A stretch of 64,000 nt of DNA from Lentilactobacillus parakefiri. GTDB taxonomy: Bacteria > Bacillota > Bacilli > Lactobacillales > Lactobacillaceae. Position 1 is the first letter of the stretch. Every line of letters starts with the position of its first letter. The notes below the pieces were generated by a model that worked only from the letters and a program-made list of their open reading frames with translations, did not search any database and was not told where the DNA came from. The stretch lies in contig NZ_BDGB01000161.1 in NCBI RefSeq assembly GCF_002157585.1, forward strand, positions 1 through 64,000, read 5' to 3'. Position numbers and translations under genes: made by a program. Shown piece by piece: positions 45,558-53,671 of the stretch.

Positions 45558-45749
45558 GAAAGAGACTGGGGCAATAGGCGTTTAGATCCCAGAGTTTAAC
45601 GAGAAAGTGCAACCATTTCTGGTTTTGGAATGGTTGCACTTTCTCGTTAAGCGGAAGGGATCTGCCGTTTGTCGCAGCTTTTGGCAAGATAAAAGTGGGG
45701 ATCAAAGTTGCCATTACAAACGCAAAAGAGTTATGTCCCATTCTCTTTC
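45558..45749. mobile_element. small inverted-repeat element (MITE-like)
   Basis: A 192-bp stretch ends in imperfect inverted repeats: GAAAGAGACTGGGGCAATA on the left and, in complement, GAAAGAGAATGGGACATAA on the right. Inside is a perfect 22-bp stem TTAACGAGAAAGTGCAACCA (and two more bases) around an 11-base loop (45596-45650). There is no reading frame for a transposase. It lies between the broken dehydrogenase and the ArsR gene. It could be a mobile miniature element, a terminator, or both. Confidence 0.6.
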
Positions 45750-45815
45750 TTAGTTGGAGAAGTTGTTCAATTCTCTAAAAAAATATCAAACAGAAATTCA
45801 ATCCATCAGCGAAAA

Positions 45816-45837
45816 CATATGTTATAATTTTCATATG
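45816..45837 (+). promoter_or_regulatory. ArsR-type operator over the -10 of the arsR promoter
   Basis: CATATG (45816-45821) and CATATG (45832-45837) flank a perfect -10 TATAAT (45823-45828). ArsR/SmtB proteins bind imperfect ATATG/CATAT palindromes in just this position, so autorepression is likely. Confidence 0.55.
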
Positions 45838-45852
45838 AAAGGAATGACATAT

Positions 45853-46200
45853 ATGGCTGAACGCTCAGTTTCCACCAAACAAACCATTCTCATTGATAAT
45901 CGACACTTATCGGAATCAGAACGTATTTTTAAATTACTTAGCAACCCAAACCGACTCCAGATGCTTAAAGTCCTAGAGCAGCAGGAACTTAACGTCAGTG
46001 AGCTGGGACATTTGCTTGGTCTGGAACAGTCCTATGTTTCCCACCAATTAGCATTATTAAGAAAACATCAGCTGGTGTCATCCCACCGCGAAGGCAAATC
46101 AAATTACTATCAATTAGATGATCCCCACATCCTCGACGTCATCAACGAGATGCTCGAGCATGCCGATCACGTTATAAGGGGTAAAAAACATGGCCAGTAA
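45853..46200 (+). CDS. ArsR/SmtB-family metal-responsive repressor
   Basis: The 115-residue product starts at 45853, 9 nt after AAAGGA. The winged-helix core is [20 protein letters not shown], then [30 protein letters not shown]. Cysteines of the classic ArsR CxC site are absent, while a C-terminal [13 protein letters not shown] resembles the alpha-5 site of zinc or cobalt sensors (CzrA type). It overlaps the transporter gene by 11 bp, so the two form a metal-resistance operon. Confidence 0.88.
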   Translation: MAERSVSTKQTILIDNRHLSESERIFKLLSNPNRLQMLKVLEQQELNVSELGHLLGLEQSYVSHQLALLRKHQLVSSHREGKSNYYQLDDPHILDVINEMLEHADHVIRGKKHGQ

Positions 46201-46813
46201 TACAGATTCACAAACACTCGTTAACCGCAGCCTACACACTGAATACTTTTCGACCGCTTGGATGGCTTTTGAATTCATCGTCGGATTCTATTCAGGTCTT
46301 AAGGCTGGCTCAATTCTTTTAATTGCGTTTGGTTTAGACAGCTTTTTGGAGATCATTTCTGGAAGTACCTTAATTTGGCGCTTGAGAAAAGAAAATACCG
46401 GTGCCAGTCCTGCAGAAATTGAACGGGCAGAAAAACGATCCTCATTAATCGTTGGTATCGTCCTGCTATTATTGGCGGTTTATGTCACCGCCGTGTCACT
46501 GTTTAATTTATTCACCCACGCAGCAGCGGACACCAGCTACTCTGGAATCGCGATCGCCATCGCATCCGTTTTCCTAATGCCCATTTTGACATTTCGGAAA
46601 CGGTCCTTAGGAAAAGCGCTGCAATCCGATGCACTAGTTGAAGATGGCATGTGCAACATTACCTGTGCCTATATGGCGGCCACCGTCTTAATCGGTGCCT
46701 TGTTAACTGCCCTGCTTAATTGGTGGTGGGCGGATTCCGTTGCTGCCTTGATTCTAGTCTATTTTATTGCCAGCGAAGGATGGGAATCCTGTCAGGAAGG
46801 CCGTGGCAAATAA
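46190..46813 (+). CDS. cation transporter, CDF-like
   Basis: A 207-residue membrane protein with five to six hydrophobic segments. [19 protein letters not shown] (G-D/L-D-S-x2-E) near residue 49 and [16 protein letters not shown] with a [12 protein letters not shown] segment (D residues for metal binding) match the transmembrane part of cation diffusion facilitators. The usual cytoplasmic C-terminal domain is missing. Coupled to the ArsR repressor, it is expected to export Zn2+, Co2+ or a similar ion. The metal is not known. Confidence 0.85.
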   Translation: MASNTDSQTLVNRSLHTEYFSTAWMAFEFIVGFYSGLKAGSILLIAFGLDSFLEIISGSTLIWRLRKENTGASPAEIERAEKRSSLIVGIVLLLLAVYVTAVSLFNLFTHAAADTSYSGIAIAIASVFLMPILTFRKRSLGKALQSDALVEDGMCNITCAYMAATVLIGALLTALLNWWWADSVAALILVYFIASEGWESCQEGRGK

Positions 46814-46829
46814 ATTGTCTCAGGACACC

Positions 46830-46880
46830 ATAAACGGACCAATGCAAAAGGGAGTACTCCCAATTCATTGATCCGTTTAT
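46830..46880. terminator. bidirectional terminator between the CDF and azlD genes
   Basis: ATAAACGGACCAATG and CATTGATCCGTTTAT pair with one mismatch, with the inner GGAGTACTCC palindrome at the tip. It lies between convergent genes. Confidence 0.75.
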
Positions 46881-46901
46881 TATCTGGTATCTGAAAGCAA
46901 C

Positions 46902-47234
46902 TTACATTCCCATCATCAATCGAGTCACGCCAAGCGAGATAACGCCCACCACCACGATCACCAATAGGTTTTTGGAAATCACCGCTGAAAGGACGGTCGG
47001 GAGTGATGCCAGCAAGTTTGCCCAATCAATCGACGGCAGATGACCAATATGTTGAACAAATAGGTTTTCAAACCACAGCGCTGACATAATGGCGATTGGA
47101 ACAAAGCTCAGAAATTCCACGACACCCTTAGACAGTTGGAACTTCTTCAATAACACAAATGGGGTGATTCGAGACAGCCAGGTCACCACACCGGTGCCGA
47201 CAATGGTCAGCAGAACAAAATTAAAAGAAGGCAT
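46902..47234 (-). CDS. azlD: AzlD-family small subunit of branched-chain amino acid exporter
   Basis: The 110-residue product has three to four hydrophobic segments and the family's VVTWLSRITPFVLL near the N-terminus. With AzlC it forms an exporter of branched-chain amino acids or their analogues. It overlaps azlC by 14 bp. Confidence 0.9.
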   Translation of the reverse strand: MPSFNFVLLTIVGTGVVTWLSRITPFVLLKKFQLSKGVVEFLSFVPIAIMSALWFENLFVQHIGHLPSIDWANLLASLPTVLSAVISKNLLVIVVVGVISLGVTRLMMGM

Positions 47235-47928
47235 GTTTCATCACCACCCCAAAGCTGCAGGCCACAAGGGTCACCAGCAAAATTAATAAACTGCTTGGAA
47301 TGAAAATCAAGCCAAAGTAGATCGCTACTAGAACAAAACCAACCACGATCAGCTGTAAATTAAAGTTGATTGATTTATCGCTAATCAACTGCAGATACAG
47401 CAGGCCAATGAACATCGCAACCAGGGCAAAATCCAATCCGAATTTTTCAGGGTTACTGATAAAATTCCCCAAAACGGCACCGACCAGTGACGAAAGGATC
47501 CATGTCATGTAAGAAATAACATTAGCGGTGTTGAACCAAGCGAAGTTCAGGTGGTTATCCGAATAATTCAGCTTATTCATTCCTAGCGCAAAACTTTCAT
47601 CTGTTAGCAGGGTACCCACCAAAATATTCTTGACCATGCTTTCACGTTTAAAATAAGACGCCAACGTCGTACTCATCAAAATCATCCGTGAATTAACTAA
47701 AAATACAGAAAATATAATTGAAAAGATGGGACTGTGGGTCACCAGCATACTGACAATGACAAACTGTGCCGACCCAGCATATGTAATAATCGACATCAAC
47801 GTAACCAATAGTGGACTTAATCCAGCGGCCTTGCCGACAATCCCGAAAGCGACCCCAATTCCTATGTATCCAAATACCGTTGGCAACGTATCCTTTGAAG
47901 CGGCGGAAACAGTCAAATCACCATTCAT
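47221..47928 (-). CDS. azlC: AzlC-family large subunit of branched-chain amino acid exporter
   Basis: A 235-residue protein with about six hydrophobic segments, including YIGIGVAFGIVGKAAGLSPL and YAGSAQFVIVSMLV, which are conserved in AzlC/YgaZ. It is the first gene of the azlCD pair. The ribosome site (GGAGTG) precedes the ATG by about 8 bases. Regulation unknown. Confidence 0.92.
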   Translation of the reverse strand: MNGDLTVSAASKDTLPTVFGYIGIGVAFGIVGKAAGLSPLLVTLMSIITYAGSAQFVIVSMLVTHSPIFSIIFSVFLVNSRMILMSTTLASYFKRESMVKNILVGTLLTDESFALGMNKLNYSDNHLNFAWFNTANVISYMTWILSSLVGAVLGNFISNPEKFGLDFALVAMFIGLLYLQLISDKSINFNLQLIVVGFVLVAIYFGLIFIPSSLLILLVTLVACSFGVVMKHAFF

Positions 47929-48026
47929 TTAACACACTCCTTCGTTGTTACATGCGGATGTAACTTAGTAGTATTAGTAAATTTTTAATGGCGTTCTAAT
48001 TTAAAGTCAATGATATTTAGATAATA

Positions 48027-48067
48027 AAATCCTGAAATTCAGCATAATAACTGAATTTCAGGATTTT
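48027..48067. terminator. terminator after the macrodomain gene
   Basis: A perfect 17-bp stem, AAAATCCTGAAATTCAG with its complement, and 7-base loop, U-rich on both strands. It ends the rarA-macrodomain transcript. Confidence 0.85.
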
Positions 48068-48068
48068 A

Positions 48069-48563
48069 CTAGTTAGCCAGTGCGCTTTGATAGGCCTCAT
48101 ACGTTCCGGTATCAAAACACACCATCGTCACATCAAGCGGTGCATCAAACGTTCGAATGGCGTCAATCGCAATCTTAGTGGCTTTATCAAGCGGAAAATC
48201 ATAGACTCCCGTGCTAATCGAAGGAAAGGCCACCGTTTGGCAATGGTTTTCAACTGCCCGTTTGAGACTATTAACGTACGAATTTCTCAGTAATTGCGGT
48301 TCATTGTTGTCCCCACCACGCCAGATTGGCCCTGGGGTGTGAATCACAAACTTAGCTGGGAGTCTAAACCCTGGTGTTACTTTAGCTTCACCAGTTGGAC
48401 AGCCGTTGAGCTTCCTGCAGGCCTCATCAAGTTCTGGACCAGCAGCCCGATGGATTGTCCCATCGACCCCGCCACCGCCACTCAGAGCCGTATTAGCGGC
48501 GTTAACGATGGCATCAACGTGCATTGTTGTGATGTCTCCTTTAATGAGCCTAAATTGTGCCAT
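48069..48563 (-). CDS. macrodomain protein (O-acetyl-ADP-ribose deacetylase type)
   Basis: The 164-residue macrodomain is complete: GDITTMHVDAIVNAAN with the binding Asn and Asp, GGGGVDGTIHRAAG, then the phosphate loop FPSISTGVYDFPLDKA. Known relatives (YmdB) remove acetyl from O-acetyl-ADP-ribose or reverse mono-ADP-ribosylation. It begins 9 bp after the rarA stop, and its AGAAAGTGA ribosome site overlaps the end of rarA, so it is probably co-expressed with rarA. Confidence 0.92.
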   Translation of the reverse strand: MAQFRLIKGDITTMHVDAIVNAANTALSGGGGVDGTIHRAAGPELDEACRKLNGCPTGEAKVTPGFRLPAKFVIHTPGPIWRGGDNNEPQLLRNSYVNSLKRAVENHCQTVAFPSISTGVYDFPLDKATKIAIDAIRTFDAPLDVTMVCFDTGTYEAYQSALAN

Positions 48564-48572
48564 ATAACCACA

Positions 48573-49898
48573 TCACTTTCTATGGGCTTTTTCCCATGCT
48601 TTAATTTGTTCCAACCGTTTTTTAAAGCGAACTTCATTGCCTTGTTCAGTCGGCTCGTAATACGTGTGGCCGATCAGTGAATCCGGCATTGTCTGCATGT
48701 TGGTCAGTTTATCTTTAAATTCGTGGGCATACTGGTATCCCTTCCCATAGCCCAGCTTGGACATTAACGAGGTCGGCGCGTTCCGCAGCTGAAGTGGAAC
48801 CGGCTCGTTAATCGAGTGCTTAACATCCGTTTCCGCTCCTATGGTTGCTTTATAAGCGGCGTTAGATTTGGGTGCCAGCGACAGATAAATTGCGCACTCA
48901 GTTAAGTGAACGTTACACTCCGGCATCCCCAAAAACTGGCAGGCCTGAAAAACGTTGATTGCAACGTTCAAAGCATTGGTGTCTGCCAGCCCGATATCCT
49001 CGCTGGCAAACCGAACCATCCGCCGAGCAATGTACAAGGGATCTTCGCCACCGCTCAGCATCCGAGTCAGCCAATAAACGGCAGCGTCCGGGTCACTATT
49101 TCGCATTGACTTGTGCAGCGCAGAAATGATGTTGTAATGTTCCTCGCCGTGTTTATCATACAGAAATGACTTGGTATTCATCAATTGGTGCAAATTATCC
49201 GTCGATACCGTCACCTCGCCATTCTCGTTTTGACTGTTATTAACAGCCATTTCCAGGGTGTTCAGGGCAACTCTGGCATCGCCATTGGCAAATTTGGCGA
49301 CTTCTTTAACGGCTTGGTCATCGATCTCAATTGTTTCTTTTGGAAAGGCTGCTGGATTTTTTAAGGTCTGGTGAATCAGCTGAATGATATCGTCAGTTTC
49401 CAAAGGTTGGAGCACGAATACCTTACACCGCGATAGCAAAGCTGAATTGATCTCAAACGAGGGATTTTCCGTGGTCGCTCCGATCAGCGTAATGCTGCCC
49501 CGCTCCACGAATGGCAGGAAGGCATCCTGCTGGGCCTTATTGAACCGGTGAATTTCATCCACGAACACAATGGTTTTGCCGCCCATCTCCCGGTTGGCCT
49601 CAGCATCTTTCATGATATCTCTGATTTCTTTAATACCGCTGGTAACGGCGCTAAAGGTGATAAACTTGGCCTGGGTTTTTCTGGCAACAATCTCTGCCAA
49701 GGTTGTCTTCCCGACACCAGGCGGTCCCCAGAAAATAATTGAGGGCAACTGGTCACTTTCAATAATTTCTCTCAGGACCTTGCCTTTGCCAACCAGCTGA
49801 TGCTGGCCGACAAATTGGTCCAGTGCCTTTGGCCGGACCCGACTGGCTAAGGGCTGATTGCCGTCCTGTTTGCCAGCAAATAAAGATTCCTGTTTCAT
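48573..49898 (-). CDS. rarA: replication-associated recombination protein RarA (MgsA)
   Basis: A 441-residue AAA+ ATPase acting at stalled replication forks. It starts at 49898 behind AGGAGGTG. Visible are RPKALDQFVGQHQLVGKG, Walker A GPPGVGKTT, Walker B IVFVDEIHRFN, sensor 1 GATTENPSFE, and the C-terminal tetramerisation domain with NGDARVALNTLE before it. A LexA-type box overlies its promoter (49945-49958), and the macrodomain gene follows, so the pair appears damage-responsive. Confidence 0.95.
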   Translation of the reverse strand: MKQESLFAGKQDGNQPLASRVRPKALDQFVGQHQLVGKGKVLREIIESDQLPSIIFWGPPGVGKTTLAEIVARKTQAKFITFSAVTSGIKEIRDIMKDAEANREMGGKTIVFVDEIHRFNKAQQDAFLPFVERGSITLIGATTENPSFEINSALLSRCKVFVLQPLETDDIIQLIHQTLKNPAAFPKETIEIDDQAVKEVAKFANGDARVALNTLEMAVNNSQNENGEVTVSTDNLHQLMNTKSFLYDKHGEEHYNIISALHKSMRNSDPDAAVYWLTRMLSGGEDPLYIARRMVRFASEDIGLADTNALNVAINVFQACQFLGMPECNVHLTECAIYLSLAPKSNAAYKATIGAETDVKHSINEPVPLQLRNAPTSLMSKLGYGKGYQYAHEFKDKLTNMQTMPDSLIGHTYYEPTEQGNEVRFKKRLEQIKAWEKAHRK

Positions 49899-49938
49899 GA
49901 TGCACCTCCTGACAAGTGAAACTACTATGTATATGCCC

Positions 49939-49958
49939 ATTATACGAACGTGTGTTCT
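49939..49958 (-). promoter_or_regulatory. LexA (DinR) box over the rarA promoter
   Basis: CGAACGTGTGTTCT at 49945-49958 matches the Gram-positive LexA operator CGAACNNNNGTTCG except the last base. A perfect -10 TATAAT (minus strand, 49944-49939) directly follows it, so bound repressor would block RNA polymerase. Strong evidence for SOS control. Confidence 0.75.
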
Positions 49959-50048
49959 AAGCGTCAACTCTACGTTTATTTTAGCGCACTTGGCTTTCAT
50001 TGGGCGAATTTTGCAACTTATGGCCAGATTTGAACTACTCATCCAAAT

Positions 50049-50081
50049 TTCACTCACAATTCATCTCAAACAGACTATCAT
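50049..50081 (+). promoter_or_regulatory. possible LytTR-bound promoter of the ABC exporter operon
   Basis: Two adjacent 11-bp direct repeats, TTCACTCACAA (50049) and TTCATCTCAAA (50060), cover the -35 region of a -10 TATCAT (50076-50081). An 11-bp spacing puts both on one face of the helix, as in known LytTR regulator sites. The operon encodes a LytTR protein. Confidence 0.4.
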
Positions 50082-50107
50082 GGGCCTATCAAAAGGAGAT
50101 GAGCACC

Positions 50108-50971
50108 ATGCTGATTCAAACTAAGGAACTAACTAAAACGTTTGGCAACCAAATTGCCGTCAATCACTTGAATATTTCGGTTAATAAAGGCACTCTCACA
50201 GCGATTCTGGGACCAAATGGGGCTGGCAAAACGACGGTCATGTCAATGCTGACGGGCCTGCTAACACCATCTTCTGGCTCAATTGAAATGGCCAGGCATA
50301 CCAAGGTTAGTATGGTTTTTCAGCAAAGCATCCTGGATGACAATTTGACGGTTGAAGAAAACTTGCGAATTCGCCAGGGATTATACCGCAATGCTGCTAA
50401 TAACAGACTAGATAGGCTGATTGACCAAGTTGAACTCTCCAAGCTACTAAATCAAAATTATGGTAGCTTATCCGGTGGTCAACGCCGACGGGTGGATATT
50501 GCCCGGGCACTGATCAACCAGCCCGACATCTTATTTTTAGATGAACCAACAACCGGATTGGACATTCAAACCCGACAAGCTATTTGGCACTTACTACACA
50601 CACTTCAAAAAGCGCAGCAACTGACAATCATCTTGACCACTCATTATCTTGAAGAGGCCGATCATGCAGATGAAATCTACATCATTGACCATGGCAGGGT
50701 AATTGCAGAAGGCTCAGCAGCAACAATTAAACGGCAATACGCCTACAATAAATTAATGATCGAGACCAACCATCCCGAACAAATCAGCCACCTGATATCG
50801 GCATCAACGACCTGTCAGGTATCCAAGGGACAAATTATTTGCTGGCCCAAAGATTATCTTCAAGCACTCAAACTATTGGAATCAGTTAAAAGTGATATCA
50901 CAAACTTTGAGTATCGAAACGGAACCATGAATGATGCGTTCCTTAAACTTACAGGAAGGGAGATGCGTTAA
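50108..50971 (+). CDS. ABC exporter, ATP-binding protein
   Basis: The 287-residue product starts at 50108, 9 nt after AAGGAG; the ATG at 50099 overlaps this site. Walker A is GPNGAGKTT, signature LSGGQRRRVDIARAL, Walker B DILFLDEPTTGLD, and LTTHYLEEADHADE is the switch region. The C-terminal ~70 residues are typical of ABC-2 exporters (drug or antimicrobial). It is the first gene of a four-gene operon with the permease, LytTR and DUF3021 genes. Confidence 0.92.
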   Translation: MLIQTKELTKTFGNQIAVNHLNISVNKGTLTAILGPNGAGKTTVMSMLTGLLTPSSGSIEMARHTKVSMVFQQSILDDNLTVEENLRIRQGLYRNAANNRLDRLIDQVELSKLLNQNYGSLSGGQRRRVDIARALINQPDILFLDEPTTGLDIQTRQAIWHLLHTLQKAQQLTIILTTHYLEEADHADEIYIIDHGRVIAEGSAATIKRQYAYNKLMIETNHPEQISHLISASTTCQVSKGQIICWPKDYLQALKLLESVKSDITNFEYRNGTMNDAFLKLTGREMR

Positions 50972-50972
50972 C

Positions 50973-51842
50973 ATGCGATCACTTTGCAGTAGAAATTTAT
51001 TACTCTACTTTAAAAATAAAACCAGCGTTTTCTTCTCTTTGCTCGGCGCCATGATCTCATTTATTCTCTTCGTTGTCTTTCTGAAACAAAACATGGTCCA
51101 AGAGTGGCATCACATGCCGGATTCCATTAAAATGATGGACTTGTGGCTAATCGGCGGCACGCTTTCCGTCACTGCGATTACAACTACCTTAACAACTCTG
51201 GGGCGAATGATCATCGACGAATCAAGGGGCGTCTTGAATGACTTTTACTTGACTGATGTTTCTCGTTTTAAAATTAAAATCAGCTACATGTTAAGCGCAG
51301 CCATGATTGGTTTTATGATGCAGATGATGATGCTTGCTGTCATGCTCGGCTACTTTGCCCTTGCCGATGGCCTGGCAATTCTCTGGCCAAAGACAGTGCC
51401 ACTGGTCATCTTAGCGCTGATCAGCGCTTTAGTTTCCGTCGCAGTCAACATGCTCATTGTGCAATTTGTCCACAGAGTAGAAACAATGAATGCAATCGAT
51501 TCAGTGATTAGTGCGGCCGCTGGTTTCCTAGTCGGCACCTATATTCCAATCGGTGTGCTTCCCCATTTTGCTCAAGTCATTATCAAGCTCACTCCCGGCG
51601 CATACGTGTCATCCCTGTACCGCCAGATTATGATGAACGACCAAACCCATTCGATTTTTGGCACTGGTCATTCACTGACAGTCTTTAACCAGCAAATGGG
51701 TGTCCAGTTGGATTGGACTCACTTACTCGACATTAATCAAACCTACCAAGTCATTGGTTGGATATTTTTAGCTGGCATTTTGCTCATCTTCGTGACAGAA
51801 TTGATAAGGAAAAGCCACGCTGCAGTCACAATGACCAATTAA
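50973..51842 (+). CDS. ABC-2 type exporter permease
   Basis: A 289-residue protein with six hydrophobic segments, starting at 50973 after GGGAG. The N-terminal SRNLLLYFKNKTSVFFSLL, then segment 4-5 AAAGFLVGTYIPIGVLPHF, fit the ABC-2 permease pattern. With the ATPase it would export an unknown compound, possibly a drug or antimicrobial peptide. One base separates it from the ATPase gene. Confidence 0.9.
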   Translation: MRSLCSRNLLLYFKNKTSVFFSLLGAMISFILFVVFLKQNMVQEWHHMPDSIKMMDLWLIGGTLSVTAITTTLTTLGRMIIDESRGVLNDFYLTDVSRFKIKISYMLSAAMIGFMMQMMMLAVMLGYFALADGLAILWPKTVPLVILALISALVSVAVNMLIVQFVHRVETMNAIDSVISAAAGFLVGTYIPIGVLPHFAQVIIKLTPGAYVSSLYRQIMMNDQTHSIFGTGHSLTVFNQQMGVQLDWTHLLDINQTYQVIGWIFLAGILLIFVTELIRKSHAAVTMTN

Positions 51843-51861
51843 CGATGAGGGAGCGGTTTGA

Positions 51862-52317
51862 ATGGAAATCCATTTTCAACAAAATGAACATTTGAAGGAT
51901 GGCGAAACTGAAATCACCCTTTCGGCTAAGACACGTTCCCTCGAGATTGACGAACTCATTGAATACCTCAAGAATTACCGTTCAATGCCCCCAGCGGTCA
52001 TGCCATTCAAATCAGATGATCATGTGTATTTGATCAACCCAGACAATATCATATTAATTGACGTGTCTGGAAACGATCTAAACGTCTATACGCCAGAAAG
52101 AGTCATTCCCACCAAGGGGCGTTTGTACGCACTCATTGATAGGTTGAAAAATCCCAACTTTATTCAGGTATCCAAGCACGCTGCCGTAAACATCAATCAC
52201 CTTCAGTCATTGGAGGCCAGCTTTACGGGGGGAATGACGGCCATTTTAACCGGTAAATTAAAGACGGATATCAGTCGCAAATATCTTGGCGACTTGGAAC
52301 ACCGACTCGGATTATGA
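51862..52317 (+). CDS. LytTR-domain transcription regulator
   Basis: The 151-residue product has a LytTR DNA-binding domain at about residues 50-150: HVYLINPDNIILIDVSGNDL, VIPTKGRLYALIDRL, and FIQVSKHAAVNINHLQSLE. The N-terminal ~45 residues lack a phosphoacceptor domain. LytTR genes of this size are typically followed by a DUF3021 membrane protein that inhibits them, as here. It probably controls this operon. Confidence 0.92.
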   Translation: MEIHFQQNEHLKDGETEITLSAKTRSLEIDELIEYLKNYRSMPPAVMPFKSDDHVYLINPDNIILIDVSGNDLNVYTPERVIPTKGRLYALIDRLKNPNFIQVSKHAAVNINHLQSLEASFTGGMTAILTGKLKTDISRKYLGDLEHRLGL

Positions 52318-52327
52318 GGGTGAAATC

Positions 52328-52747
52328 ATGAAAAAACAGGCACAATTAATCGGCAAGCTTTTCCTATCAGGAATCAAAACTGGATCAGTCATTTACTTAC
52401 TTTTACTGGCAGTGGGCGTCCAACCCAGTTCCCCAACTGCCAAAAATATCCTCAGCATCATGCTGATGGCTGGCGTGATTGGCATCTTCAGTGGCCTGTT
52501 CAGTCTCGATAGCCTCCGACTTGAATTGCCCATTCATTTTATGGTCACTTTTTTGGCGGTCCTAGCAATGATGGCCTTCAACGGCTGGGTCGAGTGGATA
52601 AACCCACTGTTTTGGGTTGAATTCTTGATTGAATTTCTGATCATCTATGCAGTTGCCTGGCTGATTGTCTTCCTCTCAGGTAATATCAAAATTACCCGAA
52701 TTAACAAGACACTAAAAGAGCGCAACCAATCCCAGAACAAGCAGTGA
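52328..52747 (+). CDS. DUF3021 membrane protein
   Basis: A 139-residue protein with four hydrophobic segments (about 11-27, 36-53, 69-88 and 98-120), starting at 52328 after GAGGGTGA. It is the regular partner of the preceding LytTR regulator. In other Gram-positives such membrane partners (BrsM/HdrM type) inhibit the regulator. DUF3021 has the same arrangement, so a similar job is inferred. Last gene of the operon. Confidence 0.85.
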   Translation: MKKQAQLIGKLFLSGIKTGSVIYLLLLAVGVQPSSPTAKNILSIMLMAGVIGIFSGLFSLDSLRLELPIHFMVTFLAVLAMMAFNGWVEWINPLFWVEFLIEFLIIYAVAWLIVFLSGNIKITRINKTLKERNQSQNKQ

Positions 52748-52845
52748 ATTTCCAGGTGATCATTCCCCCTCATGAATAACAAACAGGTTATAATTAAAGC
52801 GAACTAATAAGCTGTCTGTTTGTCTTTTTGAGGGAGATGGCAACC

Positions 52846-53061
52846 ATGTCATACAATAAGAACTTCTATCGAGAGCCGGCGTTTTGGCTGAGTGTCTGTG
52901 CCGTTGCGGTTGGCTTGATGTCAATTTTTCTTGGCAACGCGGTCGAATACAGCATCATTTGGTGGCTGCAGTTGTTAATCGTCGTCATTGCACTAATTGG
53001 AATTCTTTACTTCTTTTCAAAGTATTCAAAGGATCAAGAAGATAGTAATAAACATTTTTAG
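52846..53061 (+). CDS. small membrane protein
   Basis: A 71-residue protein with two hydrophobic segments (about 13-31 and 38-58) and a polar tail EDSNKHF. The start at 52846 follows GAGGGAG. About 100 bp separate it from DUF3021, so it may have its own promoter. No family recognised. Confidence 0.7.
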   Translation: MSYNKNFYREPAFWLSVCAVAVGLMSIFLGNAVEYSIIWWLQLLIVVIALIGILYFFSKYSKDQEDSNKHF

Positions 53062-53073
53062 TACCAAAACAAA

Positions 53074-53106
53074 AAGCGACCCTACCACCAAATGGCAGGA
53101 TCGCTT
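53074..53106. terminator. terminator between convergent genes at 53.1 kb
   Basis: AAGCGACCCTACC pairs with GGCAGGATCGCTT (two mismatches). It lies between the small membrane gene and the minus-strand gene 53142-53480. Confidence 0.65.
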
Positions 53107-53141
53107 CATTAGGGAAAATGGTACCTTTGGAAAAAACAAAC

Positions 53142-53480
53142 TTACCGGTCAATCGTATCCGCAGTCATATGGAAAACATCCGAAAGTGAAGTTGTCTTGT
53201 CAGCAAACTTCTTGTTCAAAATCAACTGACGGAAATCTTCAACCGAGATATTTTCAGTATCTTTGATTGGAAATGCCTGACCGGTATACGAACCGGTTAC
53301 CAGCGTGATAACCAAGCCATTCTTGCTGTCCAAATGAACTTGGTAGTTTTCAAAGTAGATCCCATCATCATAACTACCGGACAAAAACTTGTGAGTGGCA
53401 AAGTAGTCCGAAATAAAATCATTGAACTTCTCTTTTGAACTCAGTGCTTCTTTAAATTGTGTTTGAGTTGCGACTGTCAT
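53142..53480 (-). CDS. hypothetical protein
   Basis: A 112-residue soluble protein with a GGGAG ribosome site. It is mixed alpha/beta (NGLVITLVTGSYTGQAFPIKD in the middle). No recognisable domain. About 190 bp separate it from ppk2. The only feature there is the cre-like hairpin at 53615-53668. Confidence 0.65.
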   Translation of the reverse strand: MTVATQTQFKEALSSKEKFNDFISDYFATHKFLSGSYDDGIYFENYQVHLDSKNGLVITLVTGSYTGQAFPIKDTENISVEDFRQLILNKKFADKTTSLSDVFHMTADTIDR

Positions 53481-53614
53481 CGTAAGACTCCCTTTCTCTC
53501 AAAATTGTGTCTAATCAAATAACAACGCACATTTATTTCTGTAAATGGTCTTGATTAATCATCTACTAATTTTCATTTTAGCTCGTAGATCGCATTGTGC
53601 AAGCTAAAAGACGA

Positions 53615-53668
53615 TGAAAACGTTGCCAGAATGCAATTTGTGACATTAACATTCTGACAACGTTTTCA
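53615..53668. terminator. hairpin after ppk2 whose arms resemble cre sites
   Basis: TGAAAACGTTGCCAGAATG and CATTCTGACAACGTTTTCA pair with one mismatch around a 16-base loop. It starts 4 bp after the ppk2 stop codon, so termination is likely. The left arm TGAAAACGTTGCCA also satisfies TGNAANCGNWNNCW, the CcpA consensus, and the right arm nearly so. It lies about 135 bp upstream of the 53480 start, so a regulatory role is possible. Confidence 0.6.
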
Positions 53669-53671
53669 ATT

